DNA from: JADFMN01 sp964529975
Lineage (GTDB): Bacteria; Armatimonadota; Fimbriimonadia; Fimbriimonadales; Fimbriimonadaceae
DNA length: 32,572 nt
Assembly (NCBI GenBank): GCA_964529975.1
Contig: CAZGXW010000027.1
Span: 1 to 32,572 of the forward strand
Reading direction: 5' to 3'
Positions 6,807 to 12,774 of this stretch are shown one piece after another. The notes under the pieces were generated by a model that made no database searches, was not told the origin of the DNA, and saw only the letters and a list, made by a program, of their open reading frames with translations. Position 1 is the first letter of the stretch; every line of letters begins with the position of its first letter. The translations under genes were made by a program, and so were the position numbers.

Positions 6807-8567
6807 TCAGAACCCAGCACCGGGGGCGCCGGTGAAGAAGGGGAAGGGGGGCTCTTTCCAGCCGTTTGATTCCCAGGTCAATCGCTGTCGGCGCACGGCC
6901 TCGATGAGTCCGATGCGCTGGTGGGGGGCTTTGCGCGGGTCGTTCGCGAACGCCTTCTCGAACACGGGCCAGTATTGGTCGATGTCGTGCGAGAGGTCGA
7001 AGACCATGACGCCCTGGGTGGTCGCGGCGGCGGCCTGGAGCGCGCGCGCCATGAGGTCGGTGTCTCCTCGAAAGTCGCTCAGCATGATGCCCGCGTATGT
7101 CCAGCACTGGTCGCGCGCGACGCGGTTGCTGATCACGCCAGCGGCCTCGACCGTGCGGCCGATCGGGCCAGAGACCTTCATCGCGTCGACGATGGTGGGG
7201 ACGGCATAGTAGCAGCCGGTGACGAGCAGGTCGAGGTGCTTGGCCATTCCGGTCTCGCGATAGTGGCGCGTGAGGAACGGGAACCCCGCTTGCAGTTGGT
7301 CACTGCCATAGTTGTTGCCGTACTCTGCGTAACTGCCGTACCACGAACCCGCGTAGATGCCGAACGCTTTGCCTTTGGGGACTCTCTTGCGGACTTCTTT
7401 GACCCAGTCGGTGAGGGTTTTGGCGCGGAAGGTGAGCCACGCGTCGAAGAAGGGTCCCGGGTCGATTCCCGTGCGGAGCCTTGCGTCGAAGGTCGGTTGA
7501 TAGACGTCCTGCGGCCAGTTGATCTTGCGGCCGATCGTTTTCTCGAACTGTGCGGTGGCCTCGTTGGAGAAGTCGGCGTCGAGACCGGCGAAACGCAGGC
7601 GGTCGTCGAAGAGCAGTCCGTCGATGTCGTAGTTGGCGAAGACTTCCTCGACGAACGCGAACGTGCGTTGTTGTACCTCGGGGTGGTGCGGGTTCATCAT
7701 CAGCGGGATTTGGTCTTGCGCACTGCCCGAGGGCAGGAAGGTGTTGGCCGTCTCGATGGGAAGGACGGTACCGACGGTGGCGCCGTCGCGGAGCGCTTCG
7801 GCCATCGTTCCTTTCGCTGCGATGAACGCATAGCCGGTCGTCGGCTTCTGTGCGCTGGACGCCGTGACTCCCCACTTTTCGTCGATTGTGAGATACCAGT
7901 CGGCCTGTGGGAGTTGTTGGACTGTGGTGAATAGTCCGACGTCCCGGTTCCAGGTGTTAGGTGCGCTCGGCAGGTTGATGAAGTACTGCTGCGGGCCGAC
8001 TTCTAAGAGGAAAAAGGGGTTGGCGCGCAGAACGTAGGACTGCAGATGCGGGTTCTCGTATCCCCAGCCGGGCTTGCCGAACTGCGTGTTCGGGAGGCTT
8101 TCGTCACGTTTGGCGTAGGAGTGTCCTTCGGCGAACGCATTCATGCTGACAAGGATCGAAAGGCCGTTCTTCTTGGCCTCGCGGACCATTGCCTTTAGCG
8201 GATCGTAGTCGGCTGGCATGGTTTGGCCGCGCCACTCTGTGAGTTTGTCGGCGAGTTTGCTCGGGTAGAGGGTGCGGCCGACGATCGGCTTAACGTCGTA
8301 GACGACCGTGTTGAAGCCGGTCTTGGCGACCTTTTCCATGAGTGCGACGATCTTTTCGTCGCTGCTGCAGCGTTCGAGGTTGGCAGTGCCGTCGATCCAG
8401 AGGACTCGCCCTTGGAGTTTGTCGCGGTAGGCGGTCTCCTGGGCGACGCCTATCTTGGCTTGCCACTCATCGATCTTGATCGTGGGGAGGGCGGGGAAGG
8501 GCCAAACGGGGACGAACCGTGGCGGCGCGATCTGCTGGGTGAGGAGGAGGGCCGCCGCGAGGAGCAT
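6807..8567 (-). CDS. Secreted glycosylhydrolase-like protein, GHL10 / family-10-like
   Basis: A 586-residue predicted exported protein with a short signal peptide (MLLAAALLLTQQ). It has the layout of glycosyl hydrolase-like 10 (TIM-barrel) proteins: KTGFNTVVYDVKPIVGRTLYPS near residue 90, PLKAMVREAKKNGLSILVSMNAF near 135, NPHHPEVQQRTFAFVEEVFANYDIDGLLFDDRLRF near 295, then VRKRVPKGKAFGIYAGSWYGSYAEYGNNYGSD. A ~90-residue insertion separates the first and second barrel parts. The Asp pair in LLFDDRLRF and the Asn in SMNAF are candidate active-site residues. The substrate is not known. ATG 8567 has CATAAT 7 nt upstream and no SD. The G-rich heptamer repeat begins 15 nt upstream of the gene. Confidence 0.85.
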   Translation of the reverse strand: MLLAAALLLTQQIAPPRFVPVWPFPALPTIKIDEWQAKIGVAQETAYRDKLQGRVLWIDGTANLERCSSDEKIVALMEKVAKTGFNTVVYDVKPIVGRTLYPSKLADKLTEWRGQTMPADYDPLKAMVREAKKNGLSILVSMNAFAEGHSYAKRDESLPNTQFGKPGWGYENPHLQSYVLRANPFFLLEVGPQQYFINLPSAPNTWNRDVGLFTTVQQLPQADWYLTIDEKWGVTASSAQKPTTGYAFIAAKGTMAEALRDGATVGTVLPIETANTFLPSGSAQDQIPLMMNPHHPEVQQRTFAFVEEVFANYDIDGLLFDDRLRFAGLDADFSNEATAQFEKTIGRKINWPQDVYQPTFDARLRTGIDPGPFFDAWLTFRAKTLTDWVKEVRKRVPKGKAFGIYAGSWYGSYAEYGNNYGSDQLQAGFPFLTRHYRETGMAKHLDLLVTGCYYAVPTIVDAMKVSGPIGRTVEAAGVISNRVARDQCWTYAGIMLSDFRGDTDLMARALQAAAATTQGVMVFDLSHDIDQYWPVFEKAFANDPRKAPHQRIGLIEAVRRQRLTWESNGWKEPPFPFFTGAPGAGF

Positions 8568-8574
8568 CGATGAG

Positions 8575-8580
8575 ATTATG
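8575..8580 (-). promoter_or_regulatory. Possible -10 hexamer, leaderless start of glycosylhydrolase gene
   Basis: Minus-strand CATAAT (5/6) lies 7 nt before the ATG at 8567. The same hexamer precedes the DNA methyltransferase GTG by 6 nt. Confidence 0.45.
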
Positions 8581-8582
8581 GA

Positions 8583-8613
8583 GGGTTCAGGGTTTGGGGT
8601 TCAGGGTTTAGGG
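8583..8613 (+). repeat. Telomere-like degenerate heptamer repeat, G-quadruplex-capable
   Basis: Four head-to-tail heptamers GGGTTCA, GGGTTTG, GGGTTCA, GGGTTTA plus a terminal GGG, 31 nt in all. Five G runs of at least three, separated by 3-4 nt, fit a four-stranded G-quadruplex on the plus strand. It sits between two divergent genes, just upstream of the glycosylhydrolase -10 and 39 nt before the next start codon. Confidence 0.85.
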
Positions 8614-8652
8614 CTGTGCAAACAATTCTGTGCCTCGAGGCGTCCAAAGTTC

Positions 8653-9336
8653 ATGACGTTGAGACATACGCTGCTGTTTTCGGGTTTGGCCCTGTTTGGT
8701 GGACTGGTCGGCGGGCAAATCGGACGGCCCACGGTGGCCCAAGCCCAGATTCCTCCTCCGCGAAGCGAGAACCAAGTCTTGGTGCCTGTCGACGGGCTGC
8801 GGTTTGTGACGGAAAACCAGCAGACGATCGCTGTGCTTGCACACCAGGGCGGTAACGGGGTCTTTGCGCTTCTCGACGCGAACGGACGTCCTTCGGTAAC
8901 GTTCTCGGCCGGACCGGGCGGGACCGTTTCGATCAGGACCCAGTCGGACGGAGGCTTGTTCGAAATCGCGACGCCAGACGGACGGAGCCGAACGCGATTG
9001 ACGACCTCGGCGTCCGGGACGATGTTCGAAGCGTCGAGCGGTGCAGCGACGCTGCTCTTTGCGAACCGCGCCGGGACTTCGCAGATCTCGATTCCGATGC
9101 CGAACGGCCGACCTGCCTTCGAGTTCTTGACGACGGCGAACGGTGGCCAGTTCGACGTGAAGGGATCGAGTGGAAACTCCGCGTTTACCGCTGCTGCTGG
9201 TCCCGGAGGCGGGCTTGTGACATTGCGCGACGGCAACGGCACAGGGACCGCAACGATCTCAGGGACTGGCCAGTTCTCGTCGGTGAAGGGCGGGCGTACG
9301 GTCTGGACCGCGCCACCCGCCGCGCCCGGAGGCTAG
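8653..9336 (+). CDS. Exported Gly/Thr-rich beta-repeat protein, unknown function
   Basis: A 227-residue protein. An N-terminal hydrophobic segment (LRHTLLFSGLALFGGLVGG) looks like a signal peptide or anchor, with a possible AQAQ cleavage region near residue 35. From about residue 55 it has short repeating strands of about 20 residues alternating hydrophobic strand and Gly/Asp/Asn turn, for example FALLDANGRPSVTF, FEIATPDGRSRTRL, ISIPMPNGRPAFEF and VTLRDGNGTGTATI. This suggests a beta-solenoid or fibre-like structure. No catalytic motif or family recognised. The frame is open upstream but that part runs through the G-rich repeat, so ATG 8653 is chosen. The stop shares CTAG 9333-9336 with the convergent gene. 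Confidence 0.72.
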   Translation: MTLRHTLLFSGLALFGGLVGGQIGRPTVAQAQIPPPRSENQVLVPVDGLRFVTENQQTIAVLAHQGGNGVFALLDANGRPSVTFSAGPGGTVSIRTQSDGGLFEIATPDGRSRTRLTTSASGTMFEASSGAATLLFANRAGTSQISIPMPNGRPAFEFLTTANGGQFDVKGSSGNSAFTAAAGPGGGLVTLRDGNGTGTATISGTGQFSSVKGGRTVWTAPPAAPGG

Positions 9337-9782
9337 CGCGCGGCCCCAGCCATCGCGCTGTCGAGTTGCACGTTTGCGGACCTTAGGCGCTGACAGAGGA
9401 CCCTGCTGAGGTTTTCGAGCATCGTGCACCGCATGGCGAGGTCGTGCCTCATCATGTTTCGGAGGGCCTCGGCCGGGATGATGGCGGCCTGAGTGGCGCC
9501 TTTAGCGGTGACGGTCGCGCTTCGCGGCTCGTCGTCGATGAGGCTGATCTCTCCCAGGACGCTGCCCGGGCCGACTTCTGCGATCGTGTCACCGCTGAAG
9601 GTCTTGATGAGGGCCGACCCGGCAAGGATGACGAGGAGATCGCTGTCCCGTCCGAACTGGCGGACCAGGGTGTCGCCGCCTTCAAAGGTCTTGACTTGGG
9701 TCAGGGCGACGATGGCGTCATAGTGCAGGTCGGAAAGTCCTCGGAAAAGGTAGTTGTCTCGTAGCGCCTGGGGCAGTTGCAT
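9333..9782 (-). CDS. Stand-alone cyclic nucleotide-binding domain protein
   Basis: A 149-residue protein made of a single CAP effector (cNMP-binding) domain: LFRGLSDLHYDAIVALTQVKTFEGGDTLVRQ, then LLVILAGSALI and GPGSVLGEISLIDDEPRSATVTA, the phosphate-binding cassette with its GE...RSAT core (Glu and Arg that bind cyclic nucleotide phosphate and ribose). A final helix (LENLSRVLCQRLRSANVQL) may dimerise. No DNA-binding helix-turn-helix follows, so it is not a CRP-type regulator on its own and would have to act through a partner. The ligand is unproven. The start ATG has GGAGG 5 nt upstream (9788-9792). Divergent from the DNA methyltransferase. Confidence 0.9.
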   Translation of the reverse strand: MQLPQALRDNYLFRGLSDLHYDAIVALTQVKTFEGGDTLVRQFGRDSDLLVILAGSALIKTFSGDTIAEVGPGSVLGEISLIDDEPRSATVTAKGATQAAIIPAEALRNMMRHDLAMRCTMLENLSRVLCQRLRSANVQLDSAMAGAAR

Positions 9783-9853
9783 GCGATCCTCCGGATCTCG
9801 CCCATTTTAGTCCAAGCGCGCACTGCGTTCAAGTTCTGGCCGCCAAAGTTGAA

Positions 9854-9859
9854 CATAAT
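9854..9859 (+). promoter_or_regulatory. Possible -10 hexamer, leaderless start of DNA methyltransferase gene
   Basis: CATAAT (5/6) lies 6 nt before the GTG at 9866; no SD is present. Confidence 0.45.
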
Positions 9860-9865
9860 TGGTCC

Positions 9866-10984
9866 GTGGGCCGCGGGTTCGTGAGTTTTTTCAGCGGGGC
9901 GATGGGGCTGGACCTTGGGCTCGAACGCGCCGGACTGGAGTGCCTTGCGGCCAATGAGATTGACAAGTGGGCTCTGGCGACGATCCGGGCGAACAGGCCC
10001 GGGCTTTGTGTGTTCGACCGCGACGTGCGGTCGATACGGCCATCGGACTTCGCCGGGCTGGAGCCTTTCGCCGTGGTCGGAGGGCCTCCCTGCCAGTCGT
10101 TCTCCACAGCGGGCAAGCGACAGGGGTTGAACGACCCGCGGGGAAACGCCTTCTTGTCTTTCCTCGACTTGGCCGTCGCGATGCAACCGCAGTATGTGGT
10201 GATCGAGAACGTCCGCGGACTCTTGTCCGCTCCCCTCTTGCACCGCCCACACGCCCTGCGCGATTCGCCCTTGACTGCCGACGAGTCCCCCGGCGGCGCC
10301 CTGCGGCTCATTGTCTCGATGCTCGAGGATGCTGGATACGGCGTGAGTTTCCAGTTGTACAACGTTGCGAACTTCGGTGTTCCGCAAGTGCGCGAACGCC
10401 TTGTGTTGATAGCGTGCAGTGGCGGCGTCGTTGCGCCCCACTTGGCGCCTACACACGCACCTGGCGAATGGGTGAGTTTTCGTTCGGCGGTCGAGGGGTT
10501 GAGACACGGTGACGAGTGCGCCGCGTTTCGCAATGGTCGCGCAGCGTTCTTCGAGAGAGTTGGCGAAGGTGAGAACTGGCGCGCGCTGCCCGTCGAGTTG
10601 CAGCGCCAGGCGTTAGGCAAGGCTTACGAATCCAGCGGTGGGCGCGTCGGTTTTTGTCGCCGCATTTCTTGGGACAAGCCGTCCCCTACGCTCGTGACAT
10701 GTCCGACGATGCCGGCGACGGAACTAGGACATCCTGTCGAGATGCGTCCGCTCTCGGTAGCGGAGTACCGCCGCTTGCAGACGTTTCCGGACGATTGGAC
10801 AGTGTGCGGTCCGCTATCGGCAAAGTACCGGCAGTTGGGCAATGCCGTCCCAGTGCTGTTCGGAGAAGCGATCGGGCGCCACTTGTTGGCCTTGGCGAGC
10901 GGCTCACGGATCGAGTCGGTCGCTGTCCCGGCGAGCCGGTACCGGGGGACCGACGAGTCTTCCTGGCGACGCCGAACGGCATAA
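9866..10984 (+). CDS. DNA (cytosine-5-)-methyltransferase, apparently solitary
   Basis: A 372-residue m5C methyltransferase with the ordered motifs: I (FVSFFSGAMGLDLGLERAG, residues 5-23), IV (GGPPCQSFS, catalytic Cys76), VI (ENVRG, Glu114), VIII (QVRERLVLIA), a target-recognition region of about 90 residues, IX (RRLQTFPDDW) and X (QLGNAVP, from 323). It should transfer methyl from S-adenosylmethionine to cytosine C5 in a specific site; the site cannot be read from sequence. No restriction endonuclease, Vsr or specificity gene is adjacent: the neighbours are a cNMP-binding protein and a histone-like protein. It looks intact, so an epigenetic or protective orphan role is more likely than a decayed R-M system. 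Starts at GTG. Confidence 0.95.
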   Translation: MGRGFVSFFSGAMGLDLGLERAGLECLAANEIDKWALATIRANRPGLCVFDRDVRSIRPSDFAGLEPFAVVGGPPCQSFSTAGKRQGLNDPRGNAFLSFLDLAVAMQPQYVVIENVRGLLSAPLLHRPHALRDSPLTADESPGGALRLIVSMLEDAGYGVSFQLYNVANFGVPQVRERLVLIACSGGVVAPHLAPTHAPGEWVSFRSAVEGLRHGDECAAFRNGRAAFFERVGEGENWRALPVELQRQALGKAYESSGGRVGFCRRISWDKPSPTLVTCPTMPATELGHPVEMRPLSVAEYRRLQTFPDDWTVCGPLSAKYRQLGNAVPVLFGEAIGRHLLALASGSRIESVAVPASRYRGTDESSWRRRTA

Positions 10985-10988
10985 GAAA

Positions 10989-11020
10989 CGGGCGCGCCCT
11001 GGTTTCCCAGGGCGCGCCCG
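10989..11020 (-). terminator. Strong hairpin terminator for the histone-like gene
   Basis: A perfect 14-bp stem (10989-11002 with 11007-11020) around a TTTC loop. Read on the minus strand it is followed directly by TTTCTTAT, giving a U tract, and begins 18 nt after the histone-like stop. On the plus strand no T run follows, so it serves the methyltransferase less well. Confidence 0.8.
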
Positions 11021-11038
11021 CTGAACTCTCCCGTGTTG

Positions 11039-11359
11039 TCACATAGCCGCTTTCTTAGCGGCCGCCTTCTTGGTTGTCTTGCGTCGAGGCTTGCGAGCGG
11101 CGGCCTTCTTCTTGGCTGCCGGCTTTCGCGTGGTCTTCTTCGCAGTGGTCTTTCGACGCGTAGTCGTTCGCTTCTTGGCCGCCGGCTTTCGGGCCGTGGT
11201 CTTTCGGCGGACGGTTCGCTTCTTGGCCGCCGGCTTTCGCGCGGTGGTCTTCCTTCGCGTCGTCGCTTTCTTGCGTGTCGTCTTCTTAGCCGCAGTCTTG
11301 CGTCGCGCCGGCTTTCTTGCCGTCGCTTTCTTCTTTGCGGCTGTTCGCTTCATTGCCAT
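11039..11359 (-). CDS. Histone H1-like Lys/Arg/Ala-rich DNA-binding protein
   Basis: A 106-residue, extremely basic, low-complexity protein made almost only of K, R, A, T and P. It contains repeats such as KTTARKPAAKKRT (two near-identical 16-17-residue copies plus diverged ones) and ends KKAAAKKAAM. It resembles the C-terminal tails of eukaryotic histone H1 and bacterial HctB/AlgP-like proteins, which bind DNA through charge; there is no globular domain. A nucleoid-compacting role is inferred. ATG 11359 (MAMKRTAA) is the likely start, with ATG 11353 also possible. GGAGG at 11374-11378 is 14 nt upstream, longer than usual. A strong terminator follows. Confidence 0.85.
   Translation of the reverse strand: MAMKRTAAKKKATARKPARRKTAAKKTTRKKATTRRKTTARKPAAKKRTVRRKTTARKPAAKKRTTTRRKTTAKKTTRKPAAKKKAAARKPRRKTTKKAAAKKAAM
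11166..11239 (-). repeat. 26-bp direct repeat within the histone-like gene
   Basis: An identical 26-bp sequence occurs at 11166-11191 and 11214-11239, 48 bp (16 codons) apart, with a diverged third copy near 11105-11130. It encodes the KPAAKKRT unit. Such in-frame repeats can expand or contract by slippage. Confidence 0.85.
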
Positions 11360-11730
11360 CTTGTTTCTTACTACCTCCGAGAAGCTGTTCTTGTGCACAA
11401 GCTTCCGCAAGAGAAAAGACGTTGTACTGATGCAAAAAGCACTATGTCGCAACTTTTTTCAGTATTCGTCTCGACCTCGTTTGAACCTGTGCTAAGAGGA
11501 ATTATCGGTGATTTCGCAGAATTGTAGAGAGTTTTCGCGGATGTTTGAGAGATTGCGGATCGAATGCAGACGCGGCGGCGAGATTGCATTGTTGCGTTCG
11601 AGACGAACACTTTCGCGCGGATGACTGTCGCGTGTCTTCATCGCTCGCTGCCCGTTGAGGGTTCCTCTCCCGGAGAATTGCGGGCTGGGAAAAGTCGCAT
11701 ATTTTTTTCATGGGACCGGGCAAAAACGTC

Positions 11731-11759
11731 TTGACAGTGGCCCCGGGATGTCGTATAGT
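11731..11759 (+). promoter_or_regulatory. Near-consensus sigma70 promoter for the HTH operon
   Basis: TTGACA (11731-11736), 17-bp spacer, TATAGT (11754-11759), with a T-rich stretch upstream. It is the best promoter in the window. The predicted start near 11766 leaves a leader of about 107 nt before the GTG at 11873. Confidence 0.85.
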
Positions 11760-11784
11760 TGAGATGTCCTCATCGCCCCGGGAT
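11740..11784 (+). repeat. Pair of 10-bp direct repeats bracketing the -10 (operator-like)
   Basis: GCCCCGGGAT occurs at 11740-11749, inside the -35/-10 spacer, and again at 11775-11784, just after the predicted start. The copies are 35 bp apart. Placement over the promoter suggests repressor sites, possibly for the HTH protein encoded downstream. Confidence 0.5.
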
Positions 11785-11812
11785 TTGCTCTCCCCTTGCC
11801 CGGTGTCCGGTG

Positions 11813-11832
11813 GGGACATTTCTTTTTGTCCC
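11813..11832 (+). other. Small leader hairpin
   Basis: GGGACA (11813-11818) pairs with TGTCCC (11827-11832) around an 8-nt T-rich loop in the leader of the HTH gene. It is too weak and lacks a trailing T run, so it is not called a terminator. Confidence 0.35.
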
Positions 11833-11872
11833 GACGCGAATCCGGGCGGCCCTCGCCTCGGTAGTATCTGGC

Positions 11873-12370
11873 GTGGATGGTGCCCAGCTGTTGAACCAGC
11901 GATTTGAGGATGCGGACGAGAGGCTGACCGAGGAAGAGGTCCAGGCGATCGTCAAGCGTTACGGCGAGCGGCAGTCGGGGTCGGACACGCGCGCGACGGT
12001 CGCCGACGTGGCAGAGGCCTTGCAGGTGGAGCCGGCCGTCGTATCGCGGATCTTGCGCGATGTACGGACTGCTGAGAACGAGAAGCAGATCCAGGAGCGA
12101 TTGGCCGCGCTCGAGCGGGAGAACGCAGAACTGCGGCGACGTGCGGAGGAGTCGGAGTACGAGGACTTCTATCCCCATGCGCACTGGGCGCGATCACGAC
12201 GGTTGCGGGGTGCGCCGCGCTTTGCGCTGGCGGCGATGATGGCTGCGCTCCTCGCCATGGGGATGGTGCTCCAGGCGCGAGGAGGGATGAACACTCCGAT
12301 ACCTCTCGTTGCGATGCTGCTCGTCATGGGCGGCGTGTTCTGGGCAGTCAGGATGATCAGGAGAAGTTGA
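11873..12370 (+). CDS. Membrane-anchored helix-turn-helix / coiled-coil protein
   Basis: A 165-residue protein. Residues 42-65 (TVADVAEALQVEPAVVSRILRDVR) read as a helix-turn-helix. They are followed by a Glu/Arg-rich coiled coil (about 66-96, with a heptad-like LAALERENAELRRRAEE) and two hydrophobic helices (about 118-135 and 141-160) with a basic end. This is a DNA-binding head on a membrane anchor, or a regulator of membrane-linked function; no named family recognised. The start is uncertain: GTG 11873 is chosen because upstream codons would translate the leader, and TTG 11894 is an alternative. No clear SD. It is driven by the strong promoter at 11731 and overlaps the next start (TGATG). 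Confidence 0.65.
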   Translation: MDGAQLLNQRFEDADERLTEEEVQAIVKRYGERQSGSDTRATVADVAEALQVEPAVVSRILRDVRTAENEKQIQERLAALERENAELRRRAEESEYEDFYPHAHWARSRRLRGAPRFALAAMMAALLAMGMVLQARGGMNTPIPLVAMLLVMGGVFWAVRMIRRS

Positions 12371-12774
12371 TGGCTAACAAAGAAGTCGAGGCGTATTTGA
12401 AGAAGGTCGACAAGGGGCGACAGGAAGATGTCCGCGCAATCTTCGATTTCATCCGGGATTGCGTGCCCAACGAGGAGCCGTTTGTCATCAAAGGCATCAT
12501 CGGATTTGGGATGTTCCACTACAAAGGCAAGTCGAAGGGCTGCGAAGGCGATTGGATGAAGGTGGGGATGGCGTGCAACAAAGCTTCCTTGTCGGTCTAC
12601 TCGTGTGCCGTGGGCAAGGACGGGCAGATGCTGCCCGAGAAATACGCGGACCAATTGGGCAAGGTGGATGTGGGACGCTCGTGCATCCGGTTCAAGAAGT
12701 GGGAGGACGTCAATAAGCCGGTTCTTCGGCGGTTGCTGAAGGAATCGATGAAGTGTGACTTTGGGTTTGGCTAA
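12370..12774 (+). CDS. DUF1801-like protein
   Basis: A 134-residue soluble protein resembling DUF1801/YdhG-type proteins: an N-terminal MANKEVEAYLKKVDKGRQEDVRAIFDFIRDCVP helix pair, then EEPFVIKGIIGFGMFHYKG, and near the end LGKVDVGRSCIRFKKWEDVNKPVLRRLLKES. The family role is unknown. ATG 12370 overlaps the preceding stop by one base and has AGGAG at 12359-12363, so it is translationally coupled to the HTH-membrane gene. Its last 65 bp overlap the 3' end of the convergent symporter gene, unusually long for this window. Confidence 0.82.
   Translation: MANKEVEAYLKKVDKGRQEDVRAIFDFIRDCVPNEEPFVIKGIIGFGMFHYKGKSKGCEGDWMKVGMACNKASLSVYSCAVGKDGQMLPEKYADQLGKVDVGRSCIRFKKWEDVNKPVLRRLLKESMKCDFGFG

Larger units (their letters stand above)
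11360..11872. other. Long intergenic region between histone-like and HTH genes
   Basis: About 510 nt with no convincing gene: the open frames lack SDs and have atypical composition. The stretch is less GC-rich than its surroundings near 11380-11530. On the minus strand a possible histone-gene promoter is TCTACA (11528-11523), 16-bp spacer, GATAAT (11506-11501). On the plus strand an AT-rich run (11699-11709) precedes the strong promoter at 11731. Two CCCCGGG-centred repeats and a leader hairpin are annotated separately. Confidence 0.6.

Noticed and set aside
6790..7107. 106-codon extension of the small membrane protein
   Set aside because: The sequence is antisense-like Arg/His/Pro-rich text inside the glycosylhydrolase gene.
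8583..8613. True telomere or replicon end
   Set aside because: Only four degenerate units lie between ordinary genes that continue on both sides.
9866..10984. Restriction-modification or defence island
   Set aside because: No nuclease, helicase or other defence gene is adjacent; the methyltransferase stands alone.
10989..11020. This hairpin as terminator of the methyltransferase
   Set aside because: It starts right after that stop but no T tract follows on the plus strand; the T tract is on the other side and serves the histone-like gene.
11166..11239. CRISPR-like array
   Set aside because: The repeats are in-frame codon repeats of the Lys/Arg-rich protein, with spacers that are themselves similar; no cas genes.
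11453..11819. Minus-strand open frames of about 80-105 codons in the long intergenic region
   Set aside because: No SD, unusual composition, no recognisable domain, and one lies across the strong opposite-strand promoter.
11759..11872. Start of the HTH gene at 11759
   Set aside because: It would begin at the -10/transcription start of the 11731 promoter, and the added residues look like untranslated leader (Cys/Pro-rich, no pattern).
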